Assembly (NCBI RefSeq): GCF_007751035.1
Contig: NZ_CP036433.1
Coordinates: 4,011,001-4,075,000, forward strand
Reading direction: 5' to 3'
Origin: Lignipirellula cremea
GTDB taxonomy: Bacteria; Planctomycetota; Planctomycetia; Pirellulales; Pirellulaceae
DNA length: 64,000 nucleotides
The notes below the pieces were generated by a model that was given only the letters and a program-made list of their open reading frames with translations, had not been told where the DNA came from and made no database searches. How positions within the stretch are numbered: position 1 is the first letter of the stretch; every line of letters begins with the position of its first letter. Of the stretch, positions 16,711 through 25,102 are shown piece by piece. The translations under genes were made by a program, and so were the position numbers.

Positions 16711-19170
16711 ATGGGACGCCTGCGAAACGCACTGCAAAACCTGCAAGACCAGCAGTCCACGCCGACTGCGGAAGCGGTCGATTCCGTAGCACCCTCCGGC
16801 CCCAAGGCCCCGGAGAAGGCGGCCCCCGCCGCCAACGATCCGGGGAAAGCTTCTCGGTCAGAACGTCCCGCAGTCCCCGATGCTCCCGCTTCGCGGCCGG
16901 TGGGTCTCAGGGCGACCATGGCGTATCTCAACGAGAAGAACGCCGCCGAATCCGCGGCCACGCCCAAAAAGGACGAACCTTCCCCTCCAGTCGACCGGCC
17001 CCAGGGCGCCGCATCCCACCAAGAGATTCACGGCCAAATCGATGCCACCATGGAGTACCTGGCGTCGCTCGCTCCCCCGGACAAAGAACGTTCCGTCCGC
17101 GACAAAACGCCGCCGGCGTCCGTTGAAAACGCCGTCGAAAACGTAGCCCCGTCAGCGACCGCTCCGTCAGAGAAACGTCCGCCGGAACCTGCCTCGCCCA
17201 CCGCCAAACCGGATGCCGCCGAAGCTCCCATCGCGCAGACCATGGATTTCCCGGCGAAACCGCGGCCATCCGAGCGCCCCTCCGAAGCTATTTCCGAGAA
17301 GCCAGCGGCCCCCGCATCGCAGCAACCGGCCAGCCGAAATCCCTTATCGCAGACGGTCAATTTCTCCGGCGAGAAACCGCCAGCGGATCGCCCTTCGTTG
17401 TCGCAAACGCTTGATTTTTCCGAGAAGGCCCCGGCGTCTTCCGAGCATCGCAGCCCCCCTCGGTATGAACCGCCTGCCAGCCAGGCAAAGCCGGAACGGA
17501 CCGCCAATCCGAATCCCGCCTGGCCCGTCGCGCCGCCGCGCTCCGATGCGACGCCTGCGGCTGACAATCGCCGTTCGCCCAGCCCTTACGCCTCCGGCAA
17601 TCCTTACGCCCCCGATCTGCCGCCGGAGGAACCGTCGCCGGTAGAGCAGTCTCCCGCCGCCCTTGCGGATCCGTATCGCGCCACCTCGTGGCACGAGTCG
17701 CGCGAAACCAGTGAGCCATCGGCCGGCGCGTCCCCGGCGCAGCTCCCCGCTTCGGATCCGCTGGCGATGACCGCGCCGGCTGTTTCCAGCTCGCCCCGGC
17801 GATCGACCGCTGAGGTATTGGCTGCACTCGAAGACCGCGTGCGCGACAGTTCGTCGGGCCTCCCACCAAAGGCGGCCGCTCCAGCAAGCGACGCCCCTCC
17901 TGCTGGCGACGTTCCTGCGGGGCAAGTGCATGCATCCCCCGTTTCTGGCGAAAGCAGGGCGTCCGATTCGCCCCAGGCCGACGCGCCTGGGGTGACGCAG
18001 GAAGCGGTCATCGAAGAACACACGTCGTCGGACCTGTCGGACGTCGCCAAATTCTATGGTCCGCCGCCCTCTGACCGACTATCGAAAAGCCGCCCTGCGC
18101 CAAAATCAATCAGCGATCGCATCCAGGAGATGGCGGATGCCAAACTGGCAAGCGACAAATCCGACGGAATTCCGACGGACGCAGACCGATCCGAAAAACT
18201 GAGCGAAGCGCTTGCGAGCTCCGAGCCGACCGAGGCGCCACCCACTGCGCCTGGCCCGCGCAATCCGATGACCGAATCGTTGCTGCCGCCCATGTCGGCT
18301 CCCCGGGAACCGAAAGCCGAATCAAATGCAGTCGATCCGCCGACACCTGTAACCGAAATAACAGGCAATCCTGTTAAACCGTCCAACCGCGACGCGGCCG
18401 TGTCGCTGGAGTCCGCGACGGTGAAGCCAGCCAAAGTCGAAGGCTCGCCGCACCAGACTTCGCCGGGGCTGCCTGCGCTGGAGGATCTGGTAGAACCGAC
18501 ACAGCAGACCACCCATCCGCTCAAAACGCGGCATGCGACCGAATTTGAAAAACGGGTGGCCGAACGTCTGGCCGATCCTTATTGGGGGCCGCAATATGGC
18601 GAACTGGCTGACAATATTGTCGGCCAGTTCCCGGAGAACACAGCCGCCTCGCTGGCAATCGTGACGGCCGGAGATCCCAAAAAATCGGCAGAAGCCTGCA
18701 TTTACCTGGGCGCCGTTCTCGCGGAACGGAAACTGGGCGATGTGCTGCTGATTGACGGGAACGTCCTGGAAAAAGCCGTCAGTGAACTGCTCGAAGAAAA
18801 GAACATGTCCGGCGCTGTCGAGGTCCTGAACCGGGAGCACGCCTGGCTGGATTCGATCGCGCCGACTTCGATGGATCACTTCCACCTGTTGCCTGCGGGA
18901 CGTGGTCCGATTACCGGGTTGGGATCGGCAGGAGCTCGACTTACCGCCCTGTTGCGACAAGCCCAGCAGCATTATCGGTTTGCCCTGGTCGATGGCGGCG
19001 GGTTTGAGAATCCCTTGCTGCCCACGATTGGACGCCAATGCGACGCGACGTATTTTGTGGTCGAACTGGGAGTCGCCAACGCCAACGCCACGGCGCTCCA
19101 GGTCTCCCGGATGCAGGCCGCCGGCGCGCGTGTGCTGGGCGCCATCGCCCTGGATGAACGCCCCCAATAA
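16711..19170 (+). CDS. Tyrosine-autokinase-like (CpsD/BY-kinase) protein with degenerate P-loop
   Basis: An 819-residue protein. Start: ATG at 16711 with GGAAG close upstream. Residues 1 to about 600 are proline/alanine/serine-rich and probably disordered, and contain five copies of a short motif [AQ]-T-[MVL]-x-[FY] (threonines at 69, 113, 177, 215, 233). The C-terminal 210 residues have the layout of the EPS-associated tyrosine kinases: a GELADNI-like entry helix, SLAIVTAGDPKKSAEA in place of Walker A, VLLIDGNV in place of Walker A', and FALVDGGGFE in place of Walker B. The glycine before the P-loop lysine is missing, the second Asp of Walker A' is Asn, and no C-terminal tyrosine cluster is present. 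It may therefore be a catalytically weak or dead partner of the upstream Wzz-like protein. Confidence 0.65.
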   Translation: MGRLRNALQNLQDQQSTPTAEAVDSVAPSGPKAPEKAAPAANDPGKASRSERPAVPDAPASRPVGLRATMAYLNEKNAAESAATPKKDEPSPPVDRPQGAASHQEIHGQIDATMEYLASLAPPDKERSVRDKTPPASVENAVENVAPSATAPSEKRPPEPASPTAKPDAAEAPIAQTMDFPAKPRPSERPSEAISEKPAAPASQQPASRNPLSQTVNFSGEKPPADRPSLSQTLDFSEKAPASSEHRSPPRYEPPASQAKPERTANPNPAWPVAPPRSDATPAADNRRSPSPYASGNPYAPDLPPEEPSPVEQSPAALADPYRATSWHESRETSEPSAGASPAQLPASDPLAMTAPAVSSSPRRSTAEVLAALEDRVRDSSSGLPPKAAAPASDAPPAGDVPAGQVHASPVSGESRASDSPQADAPGVTQEAVIEEHTSSDLSDVAKFYGPPPSDRLSKSRPAPKSISDRIQEMADAKLASDKSDGIPTDADRSEKLSEALASSEPTEAPPTAPGPRNPMTESLLPPMSAPREPKAESNAVDPPTPVTEITGNPVKPSNRDAAVSLESATVKPAKVEGSPHQTSPGLPALEDLVEPTQQTTHPLKTRHATEFEKRVAERLADPYWGPQYGELADNIVGQFPENTAASLAIVTAGDPKKSAEACIYLGAVLAERKLGDVLLIDGNVLEKAVSELLEEKNMSGAVEVLNREHAWLDSIAPTSMDHFHLLPAGRGPITGLGSAGARLTALLRQAQQHYRFALVDGGGFENPLLPTIGRQCDATYFVVELGVANANATALQVSRMQAAGARVLGAIALDERPQ

Positions 19171-19260
19171 GGGTCTGCCTCCTCACCCCGTTCGGAGGTA
19201 GCCAAAAGCATGCTATGTTAAAAGAGCATGTTGGTTTTGCTTCCGCTTGAAGGGTTGGAT

Positions 19261-20199
19261 ATGGCAGTCGTTCTGGTCACCGGCGGTGCGGGTTTCATCG
19301 GGTCCCATCTTGTAGATGCGCTGGTGGAGCGCGGCCACGAGGTCAAAGTCTTTGACAATTTCTCCTCGGGCTCGCGCAGCAACCTGGCGCAAGTGGCCGA
19401 TCGGATCGAGATCATCGAAGGCGATCTGAGCGACGCCCAGGCCGTCAAGGCCGCCGTGGTCGGCGTGAACTTTATCTTTCACGAAGGCGCTCTGGCCTCG
19501 GTGCCGCGGAGCGTCGAAGCGCCGCTGGATACGCACGCCGCCTGCGTGACCGGAACGCTCAACGTGCTTAACGAAGCCCGGCAGGCCGGCGTCCAGAGGG
19601 TGATCTACGCGGGCTCCTCCAGCGCCTATGGCGACTTCCCCGCCGCCACCAATCGGGAGAGCGATTTCCCGGGACCGCTCACCCCCTACGGCGCGGCGAA
19701 GCTGGCGGGCGAGTTCTACTGCCGCGTGTTTCACGAAACGTACGGCCTGGAGACGATCACGACCCGGTACTTCAATGTGTTTGGACCACGACAGGATCCC
19801 GACAGCCCTTACTCGGCCGTGATTCCGCTGTTCATTACGAAGATGCTGGCCGGAACCCGGCCGACTATTTTCGGCGACGGCCAGCAGTCGCGAGACTTCA
19901 CTTACATCGCCAACGTGGTGCACGCCAACATGCTCGCCATGGAAGCCAAGCGGGCGGTAGGCCAGACGATCAACGTCGCCAACGGCCGCACCACTTCGCT
20001 GCTGGATCTGATCGCAGCCATCAATGAAATGCTAGGCCTGCAGATCCAGCCCCAGCATGACCCGCCGCGGGTCGGCGATATTCGCGACAGCATGGCCGAT
20101 ATCACCATCGCCCGACGTGAACTGGGCTACGAACCCCAGGTCGACTTCCACGAAGGCCTGCAGCGCTCGATCGAGTATTACAAGTCGATCATCAGCTGA
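19261..20199 (+). CDS. NAD-dependent sugar-nucleotide epimerase/dehydratase (SDR extended)
   Basis: A 312-residue enzyme of the GalE/WbpP type. ATG at 19261 is chosen over one 33 bp upstream because the Rossmann start VVLVTGGAGFIGSHLVDAL then begins at residue 3 and AAGG precedes it. Catalytic elements are the Ser in AGSSSAYGD and the YxxxK pair in TPYGAAKLAGE. ARYFNVFGPRQ-type text (TRYFNVFGPRQDP) and GDGQQSRDFTYIANVV further match nucleotide-sugar epimerases. It most likely makes a UDP-sugar precursor, in line with its place just after three genes that look like polysaccharide assembly. The exact sugar cannot be told. Confidence 0.88.
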   Translation: MAVVLVTGGAGFIGSHLVDALVERGHEVKVFDNFSSGSRSNLAQVADRIEIIEGDLSDAQAVKAAVVGVNFIFHEGALASVPRSVEAPLDTHAACVTGTLNVLNEARQAGVQRVIYAGSSSAYGDFPAATNRESDFPGPLTPYGAAKLAGEFYCRVFHETYGLETITTRYFNVFGPRQDPDSPYSAVIPLFITKMLAGTRPTIFGDGQQSRDFTYIANVVHANMLAMEAKRAVGQTINVANGRTTSLLDLIAAINEMLGLQIQPQHDPPRVGDIRDSMADITIARRELGYEPQVDFHEGLQRSIEYYKSIIS

Positions 20200-20274
20200 T
20201 CCTTGGCGACGCCAGCCGATCGTCGCCCGGCGAACCTCGTCTGGCAAACCTCGTTTGGCGAACCTGGCCCTGCC

Positions 20275-23172
20275 TCAAGGCGTGTTGAACAGCGTGTCGA
20301 GACCTTTTGTCTTGGCGTCTTTTTTCGCGGGATCCTCCGCCACGCGGCTGTACGTATTCACATCGGACAGCGGTTCCGGCAGCGGGGCGTACGCCAGATG
20401 AGCCAGCACAAACGTACGGCTTTGCACCTGGGAAGCATGCGGCGTAAAGGCGACGCCCTCCAGCGGTTGATCGGACCAGGCGACCAGCCTGGCTTCTCCT
20501 TCGAGCAGCGTCAGCCGCTGGCTCGCTAATTCAAACAGCCGCCCGAGCGAAACCTTGCCGCTGCGCGCCTTGCGGCAGCAAACGATCAGCTCGTTCATGC
20601 CCAGACGCCCGTCGTGATCCGTGTCGCACGCTTCCAGTTCGGCCGCCAGATCGGGCCGGGACGCCAGTTCGGCCAGCGTCAGGTGCTTGTCGCGATTCTT
20701 GTCCAGCAGCGTCATCGAGCGATTCGCCTCGGTCTCTTGCGACGAAGTGATCCAGGAATCGCTCCACTGCGCGGCAGCCGGGTCGGCGCTGGGATCAAAA
20801 CGGGCTACGGCGGAATTTTTGGGGAGCAGGTCGCCGATCCAGGCCGTTTCGTAGCCTGCCTTCGTCCGGCGAATCACGGCCGCATCCTGCAGGTTGAAGC
20901 CGGTGTTATTTTTGAGCAGCCAGGAGCCTTCGACTCCCTCCAGCGTTACGCCGCCTTCGACGTCGTACATCTGTTCGGAATGGAGCATCCCGGTGGTGTT
21001 CGACTGCACGCGAAAGCCGCTGAGGGTGATCTCCCGCTCCCGCCGCAGCTGGACCTCGATCGCCGTTTCGCCGTTCCGCTGATAATTGGCCTTCACCGCA
21101 AACGGCTGCGCCACGGCCGACGGATCGGAATAGGACGCGTCATACGATGAAGACAGCGAAGTATACAGGGCCGAGTACCGCGTCAAATGCGCCCGGCCGT
21201 ACGACGGCTGCAGTTCCAGAATGGCGATCTCCGTGCGGCTGCGGGCAAACCCAATATCCAGCTGGGCCGTACGCACCACCACGATTGCTCCGACAATGGC
21301 GATCACCGGCGCCGCCACCCAGGCCCATTCCACGCGGCCGATCAACCGGAAAAAGGCCCAGTTCACCGGGGCCAGCACCAGCAGGTAAATGCCCAGCATT
21401 TTCAGGACGAAATCGGCCCTGGGGATCGAAATGCCGGCCGCATCTTTGAGCGAGGACCGCGCGCTGTCGGCGGCCCCGCTGAAGTCGTTCCAGCCGGCGA
21501 CGCCCGACTCGGCCGTGGTGATGAAGCCCGCCAGTCGTGGGTCTTCGCGATGGGCTGCAGAACGGCTCCCGATCGCAAGCTCGCCAACCAGGCCTTCGCC
21601 ATTCTGCTGGACGCCAAAGCGGTTCCGGGCCCTGGAGGTCTGAAATTTTCCTGGCATCAAGCCGGGAATCGCATCCAAATCCTCCACTTCGAATTCCTGG
21701 TCGCCGTCCCGCACCGCCACTCTGCCGCCAGGCGTTTGCACGGTCCGTGCTTCCGAGGGGTCCGCGTTCGTCGTGTTACTGCGGAACGAGCCGACCGATC
21801 CGAGATAATAGCCCACATCGCGGGAGAAGTAACGCAGCCCCGTGTTCAGCCGGGCGTCGCTCTCCAGCCCTCGGTACTGGGGATCGGCCCAATACGCGGC
21901 GACCAGCTCATAATCCGGATCGCGCTGGAACTGCCGACGCGGCCGACGCAGAATGGCGCCGTTGAAGAAGTTGTCAAAGTTCTGCCAGGTGGTCAGCTGG
22001 CGATCGGTCAGCGCAAAGCGGGTCATGGCGATGCGACCGCGGCCGACCCGTTTTTCCACGATCAGCCCGCCCGTATGCGGTACGACCGCGGCTCCGGGGC
22101 GGAGCTTCAATTCGACCCCCAGCGGCGGCCGCTCGGGAACGATCGTAATGAGATCGGGTTTGCCGCCTTCCTGCTCCAGGGCGGACCAGTAATCGTTGAT
22201 CTCGTCGAACGCTTCCTGCTCCAGCGATTGCGACTGGACCGCGTCGGCCGGCAGGTACGGATCCAGAAACGTGCCGGCGAGGCTGTCGACGGAACGCGGC
22301 CCGCTGATGATCAGTTGCCCGCCCCAGTGCAGCCAGTCAATCAGCGACTGCTGCTGGTCCCGCAGCAGGTTGCCCGGCGGCGTATTGTCCCAGATCAGAT
22401 AGGCCGTGCTGGTCCAGGCTAACGGATGCGAAGGAACGGCCGGACGTCCCTTGGTGCGCGGCAGGGAGACGGAAAAGGCCCGGTGATCGCGGTTGGAGTA
22501 GTCATCAAACCGCTCTTCGACGCACTTCAAACTCGGTAAAAAGCCGGCATAAGCGTTCGGATTGTCGGCCAGGACGACCATGAAATACTCGTCGTCTTTC
22601 ATTCGCGTTGTGGGTTCGCTCGCCGCACCGTCGGCAATTTCGCGTCCCCCGCCGCGAGCGTGAAGGCTGCTTTTCAGGGTGATCTTCTGGTCTTCATCGC
22701 TGCTGTTCCGCGGCACATAATAGATGTTCTCAAACTGCTTGAGCTGCCCTTTCGGCAAGGGGGCCGGCCGCGACATGGTCATGGTGAACGGCGTGCGTTC
22801 GACATCGACGGGCCGCTGCTGCTTGTCGACGACGGAAGAGTGCAGTTCGGCGTTGAACTCAAAGTTATTCGCCAGGATATCCTGGCGCGTGGCGACCCAG
22901 TGGCCCGGCTTGACCCGGTTGGTGACGGCTCCCGAGGCGGCCGAGCCTGGCAGGATTTCCATCCGTCCGACTTCAAAGTTCTTTTTGGGCTTCTCCTTCT
23001 GCTTCTTCTTCTCTTCCTCTTCTTTCTTCCGCTGTTCCTCGGCCATTTCCGCCGGCGTTTTCTGCCGCTGGAAGCAGCTGCAGCCTGGGGCCGTGGTGAT
23101 CAGGATCGCCAGCAGCAATCCCGGGCAGATCGCCCAGCGCCAAGGAAGGAAGAAAGCAGCAGGCCCAGCCAT
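20275..23172 (-). CDS. Large membrane lipoprotein with EF-hand pair
   Basis: A 965-residue exported protein. The N-terminus has a hydrophobic segment ending in TAPGCSC, a plausible lipobox, followed by a lysine/glutamate-rich stretch. The central part contains YLIWDNTPPGNLLRDQQQ and GGQLIISGPRS, which look like a glutamine-amidotransferase-like fold found in large planctomycete membrane proteins. Around residues 585-635 two membrane helices occur. Near residues 820-860 two EF-hand loops are visible (DKNRDKHLTLAE, DTDHDGRLGMNE), each with the 1-3-5-12 acidic pattern, so calcium binding is expected. Function unknown. It is convergent with the epimerase gene, 75 bp apart, and is followed upstream by glgC on the same strand. 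Confidence 0.7.
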   Translation of the reverse strand: MAGPAAFFLPWRWAICPGLLLAILITTAPGCSCFQRQKTPAEMAEEQRKKEEEEKKKQKEKPKKNFEVGRMEILPGSAASGAVTNRVKPGHWVATRQDILANNFEFNAELHSSVVDKQQRPVDVERTPFTMTMSRPAPLPKGQLKQFENIYYVPRNSSDEDQKITLKSSLHARGGGREIADGAASEPTTRMKDDEYFMVVLADNPNAYAGFLPSLKCVEERFDDYSNRDHRAFSVSLPRTKGRPAVPSHPLAWTSTAYLIWDNTPPGNLLRDQQQSLIDWLHWGGQLIISGPRSVDSLAGTFLDPYLPADAVQSQSLEQEAFDEINDYWSALEQEGGKPDLITIVPERPPLGVELKLRPGAAVVPHTGGLIVEKRVGRGRIAMTRFALTDRQLTTWQNFDNFFNGAILRRPRRQFQRDPDYELVAAYWADPQYRGLESDARLNTGLRYFSRDVGYYLGSVGSFRSNTTNADPSEARTVQTPGGRVAVRDGDQEFEVEDLDAIPGLMPGKFQTSRARNRFGVQQNGEGLVGELAIGSRSAAHREDPRLAGFITTAESGVAGWNDFSGAADSARSSLKDAAGISIPRADFVLKMLGIYLLVLAPVNWAFFRLIGRVEWAWVAAPVIAIVGAIVVVRTAQLDIGFARSRTEIAILELQPSYGRAHLTRYSALYTSLSSSYDASYSDPSAVAQPFAVKANYQRNGETAIEVQLRREREITLSGFRVQSNTTGMLHSEQMYDVEGGVTLEGVEGSWLLKNNTGFNLQDAAVIRRTKAGYETAWIGDLLPKNSAVARFDPSADPAAAQWSDSWITSSQETEANRSMTLLDKNRDKHLTLAELASRPDLAAELEACDTDHDGRLGMNELIVCCRKARSGKVSLGRLFELASQRLTLLEGEARLVAWSDQPLEGVAFTPHASQVQSRTFVLAHLAYAPLPEPLSDVNTYSRVAEDPAKKDAKTKGLDTLFNTP

Positions 23173-23384
23173 CGTCGCCCCGAATCGCCGGAAAAAAGGA
23201 AACCGAACCGGCGCCAGGCGCCCTGTTCGTAGAATTACACTCCCTGTTTATTTTACGAGACCGCCTGGCAGTAAACCAGCCAACCGGCAGGAGACGGTCC
23301 GCCTTACAGCACGAACCGGCGGAACACTAAAGGGTGCGTGGAAAAAGTAGCGATCCCCAATCGCCTGCCGCCCGAGCCTCCCCC

Positions 23385-23409
23385 GACCTGCCGTTTTGCA
23401 CGGCAGGTC
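23385..23409. repeat. Strong hairpin after glgC
   Basis: Perfect 10-bp stem GACCTGCCGT/ACGGCAGGTC with loop TTTGC, 18 bp past the glgC stop. No T tract on either strand, so it may protect the mRNA 3' end or act as a factor-dependent end rather than as a classical terminator. Confidence 0.5.
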
Positions 23410-23427
23410 ACGAGGATTCTCTTGACC

Positions 23428-24726
23428 TTATTGCTCGCTCAGCACCCAGCCGTCGCCCAGGGAGGCGTCTTTGGCGATCACGGGGATGCCGTCGCTGATC
23501 GACCAGCCATCGGCGAAGGGGCGCTCATTAATTTTGTGATCGTTGACGATCCGCACGTTCTTGCCGATGCAGACATTCTTGTCGACGATCGCCCCTTCAA
23601 TCACGGCGCCAGGACCGATACCCACATCGGACTCGCCGCGGGCGACGTGCTGTTCTCGTTCGATCTCCCCTTCGTACATGTCGGCGCCCATGATGATCGA
23701 GTTTCTGATCACCGCGTTTTCGCCAATCATGCAACGCAGGCCGATGATGCTGTTCTCGATCACGGCGCCGGCGCCGATGTGGCAACCGTCGGCGATCAGG
23801 CTGTGCGTCACGGTTGCTCCGTTGACCTGCGTCGGCGGCAGGTATCGGGCGCGGGTGAAAATGGGGGCGGTCGGCGACAACAGCTGGAACGGCGGATCGG
23901 GCTGGGCCAGGCTCAGATTCGCTTCAAAGAAGGAGCGGATCGTACCAATATCTTCCCAGTAGCCGTCGAACAGGTGCAACTGCACATGGCGACTGCGGAA
24001 GGCGGCCGGAAACACTTCCTTGCCAAAGTCGCGATACGCCGTTTTGCTCAGCACTTCGACCAGGAAATCCCGGTTGAAAACGTAGATGCCCATGCTGGCG
24101 ATCAGGTCGCGGCCCTGGCTTTCGATCCCCTGCTTGTCGATCCAGGCCGGATCCATGGCGACCATTTCGATTTCTTTTTCGGTCTGCGGTTTTTCCAGAA
24201 AACCGGCGATCCGCCCCGTATCGTCCACCCGCATCACCCCCAGGGCGGAGGCCGCTTCGCGCGTCACGGGGATACCGGCGATAGTGACTTCGGCGCCGGA
24301 CTTCTTGTGCGTTTCGATCATCTCGCGGTAATCCATCCGGTAGAGCTGATCGCCCGACAGGATCACCACATAGTCAACGCCGGGCTGCTCCAGATAACGG
24401 ATGTTCTTCCGCACCGCATCCGCCGTGCCCTGGTACCAGTCAACATCGGCCTCTTCTGTTTGCTGGGCCGCCAGCAGCTCGACGAAACCGCCGGAAAACT
24501 GGTCAAAGCGATACGCCTGACGAATGTGGCGGTGCAAGCTGACCGACAGGAACTGTGTCAGCACATAAATTCGATTGAGGCCGCTGTTGATACAATTGGA
24601 AAGCGGAATATCGATCAGGCGATACTTGCCCGCCAAAGGTACAGCCGGCTTGGCCCGGTACTTGGTCAACGGAGAAAGTCGCGTGCCTCTGCCGCCGCCT
24701 AGTACCAGAGAAATTACATTGCGCAT
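23428..24726 (-). CDS. glgC: Glucose-1-phosphate adenylyltransferase (ADP-glucose pyrophosphorylase)
   Basis: A 432-residue enzyme that makes ADP-glucose from glucose-1-phosphate and ATP, the committed step of bacterial glycogen synthesis. The N-terminus has LGGGRGTRLSPLTKYRAKPA and GKYRLIDIPLSNCINSG, the pyrophosphorylase nucleotide-binding loop and the ADP-glucose pyrophosphorylase signature. The catalytic Asp is in DVDWYQGTADAVR and the sugar-phosphate Lys is in FLEKPQ. The C-terminal half is a left-handed beta helix of repeated hexapeptides (CHIGAGAVIENSIIG). No other glycogen gene is in the window. Confidence 0.96.
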   Translation of the reverse strand: MRNVISLVLGGGRGTRLSPLTKYRAKPAVPLAGKYRLIDIPLSNCINSGLNRIYVLTQFLSVSLHRHIRQAYRFDQFSGGFVELLAAQQTEEADVDWYQGTADAVRKNIRYLEQPGVDYVVILSGDQLYRMDYREMIETHKKSGAEVTIAGIPVTREAASALGVMRVDDTGRIAGFLEKPQTEKEIEMVAMDPAWIDKQGIESQGRDLIASMGIYVFNRDFLVEVLSKTAYRDFGKEVFPAAFRSRHVQLHLFDGYWEDIGTIRSFFEANLSLAQPDPPFQLLSPTAPIFTRARYLPPTQVNGATVTHSLIADGCHIGAGAVIENSIIGLRCMIGENAVIRNSIIMGADMYEGEIEREQHVARGESDVGIGPGAVIEGAIVDKNVCIGKNVRIVNDHKINERPFADGWSISDGIPVIAKDASLGDGWVLSEQ

Positions 24727-25102
24727 TGGGAAATCGACCTTCGATGGGATCGGACTTCAAGGACCTGGGAGAAGAGGACAGGATGAGGTCACAACATAGC
24801 AGCCCGCGAAGGGGCGAATCAAGGAGTGTGACCGCCATCGGGACCCAGCGGCGCCGTCCCCCGGCAGAGCCTGGCAGGCCTGCCGAAAAACCGATTTCCC
24901 CTTGTTTTTTCCGGGGCGAACCTCGCCTACGGACGACTACATAACGGGGGCAGGAAACGTGGCGTTTTTTCGCCGGGAAGGATGCCGGTTATCACGGTTG
25001 AATCGTGCAGTCGCATCGAATGGCAGCCTGCTTTACAATGCGAGCCCCGTGGATCGTTATTTGCAAATTCTCCCTTGCCTTTGAACAGGGACTGGTTTCT
25101 CC
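24727..25102. other. Divergent intergenic region, glgC / ABC transporter
   Basis: A 376-bp region between two outward-facing genes, so it should hold both promoters. On the plus strand TACAAT at 25034-25039, about 64 bp before the transporter start, is a fair -10 element, but no good -35 accompanies it. No gene is seen. Confidence 0.4.
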
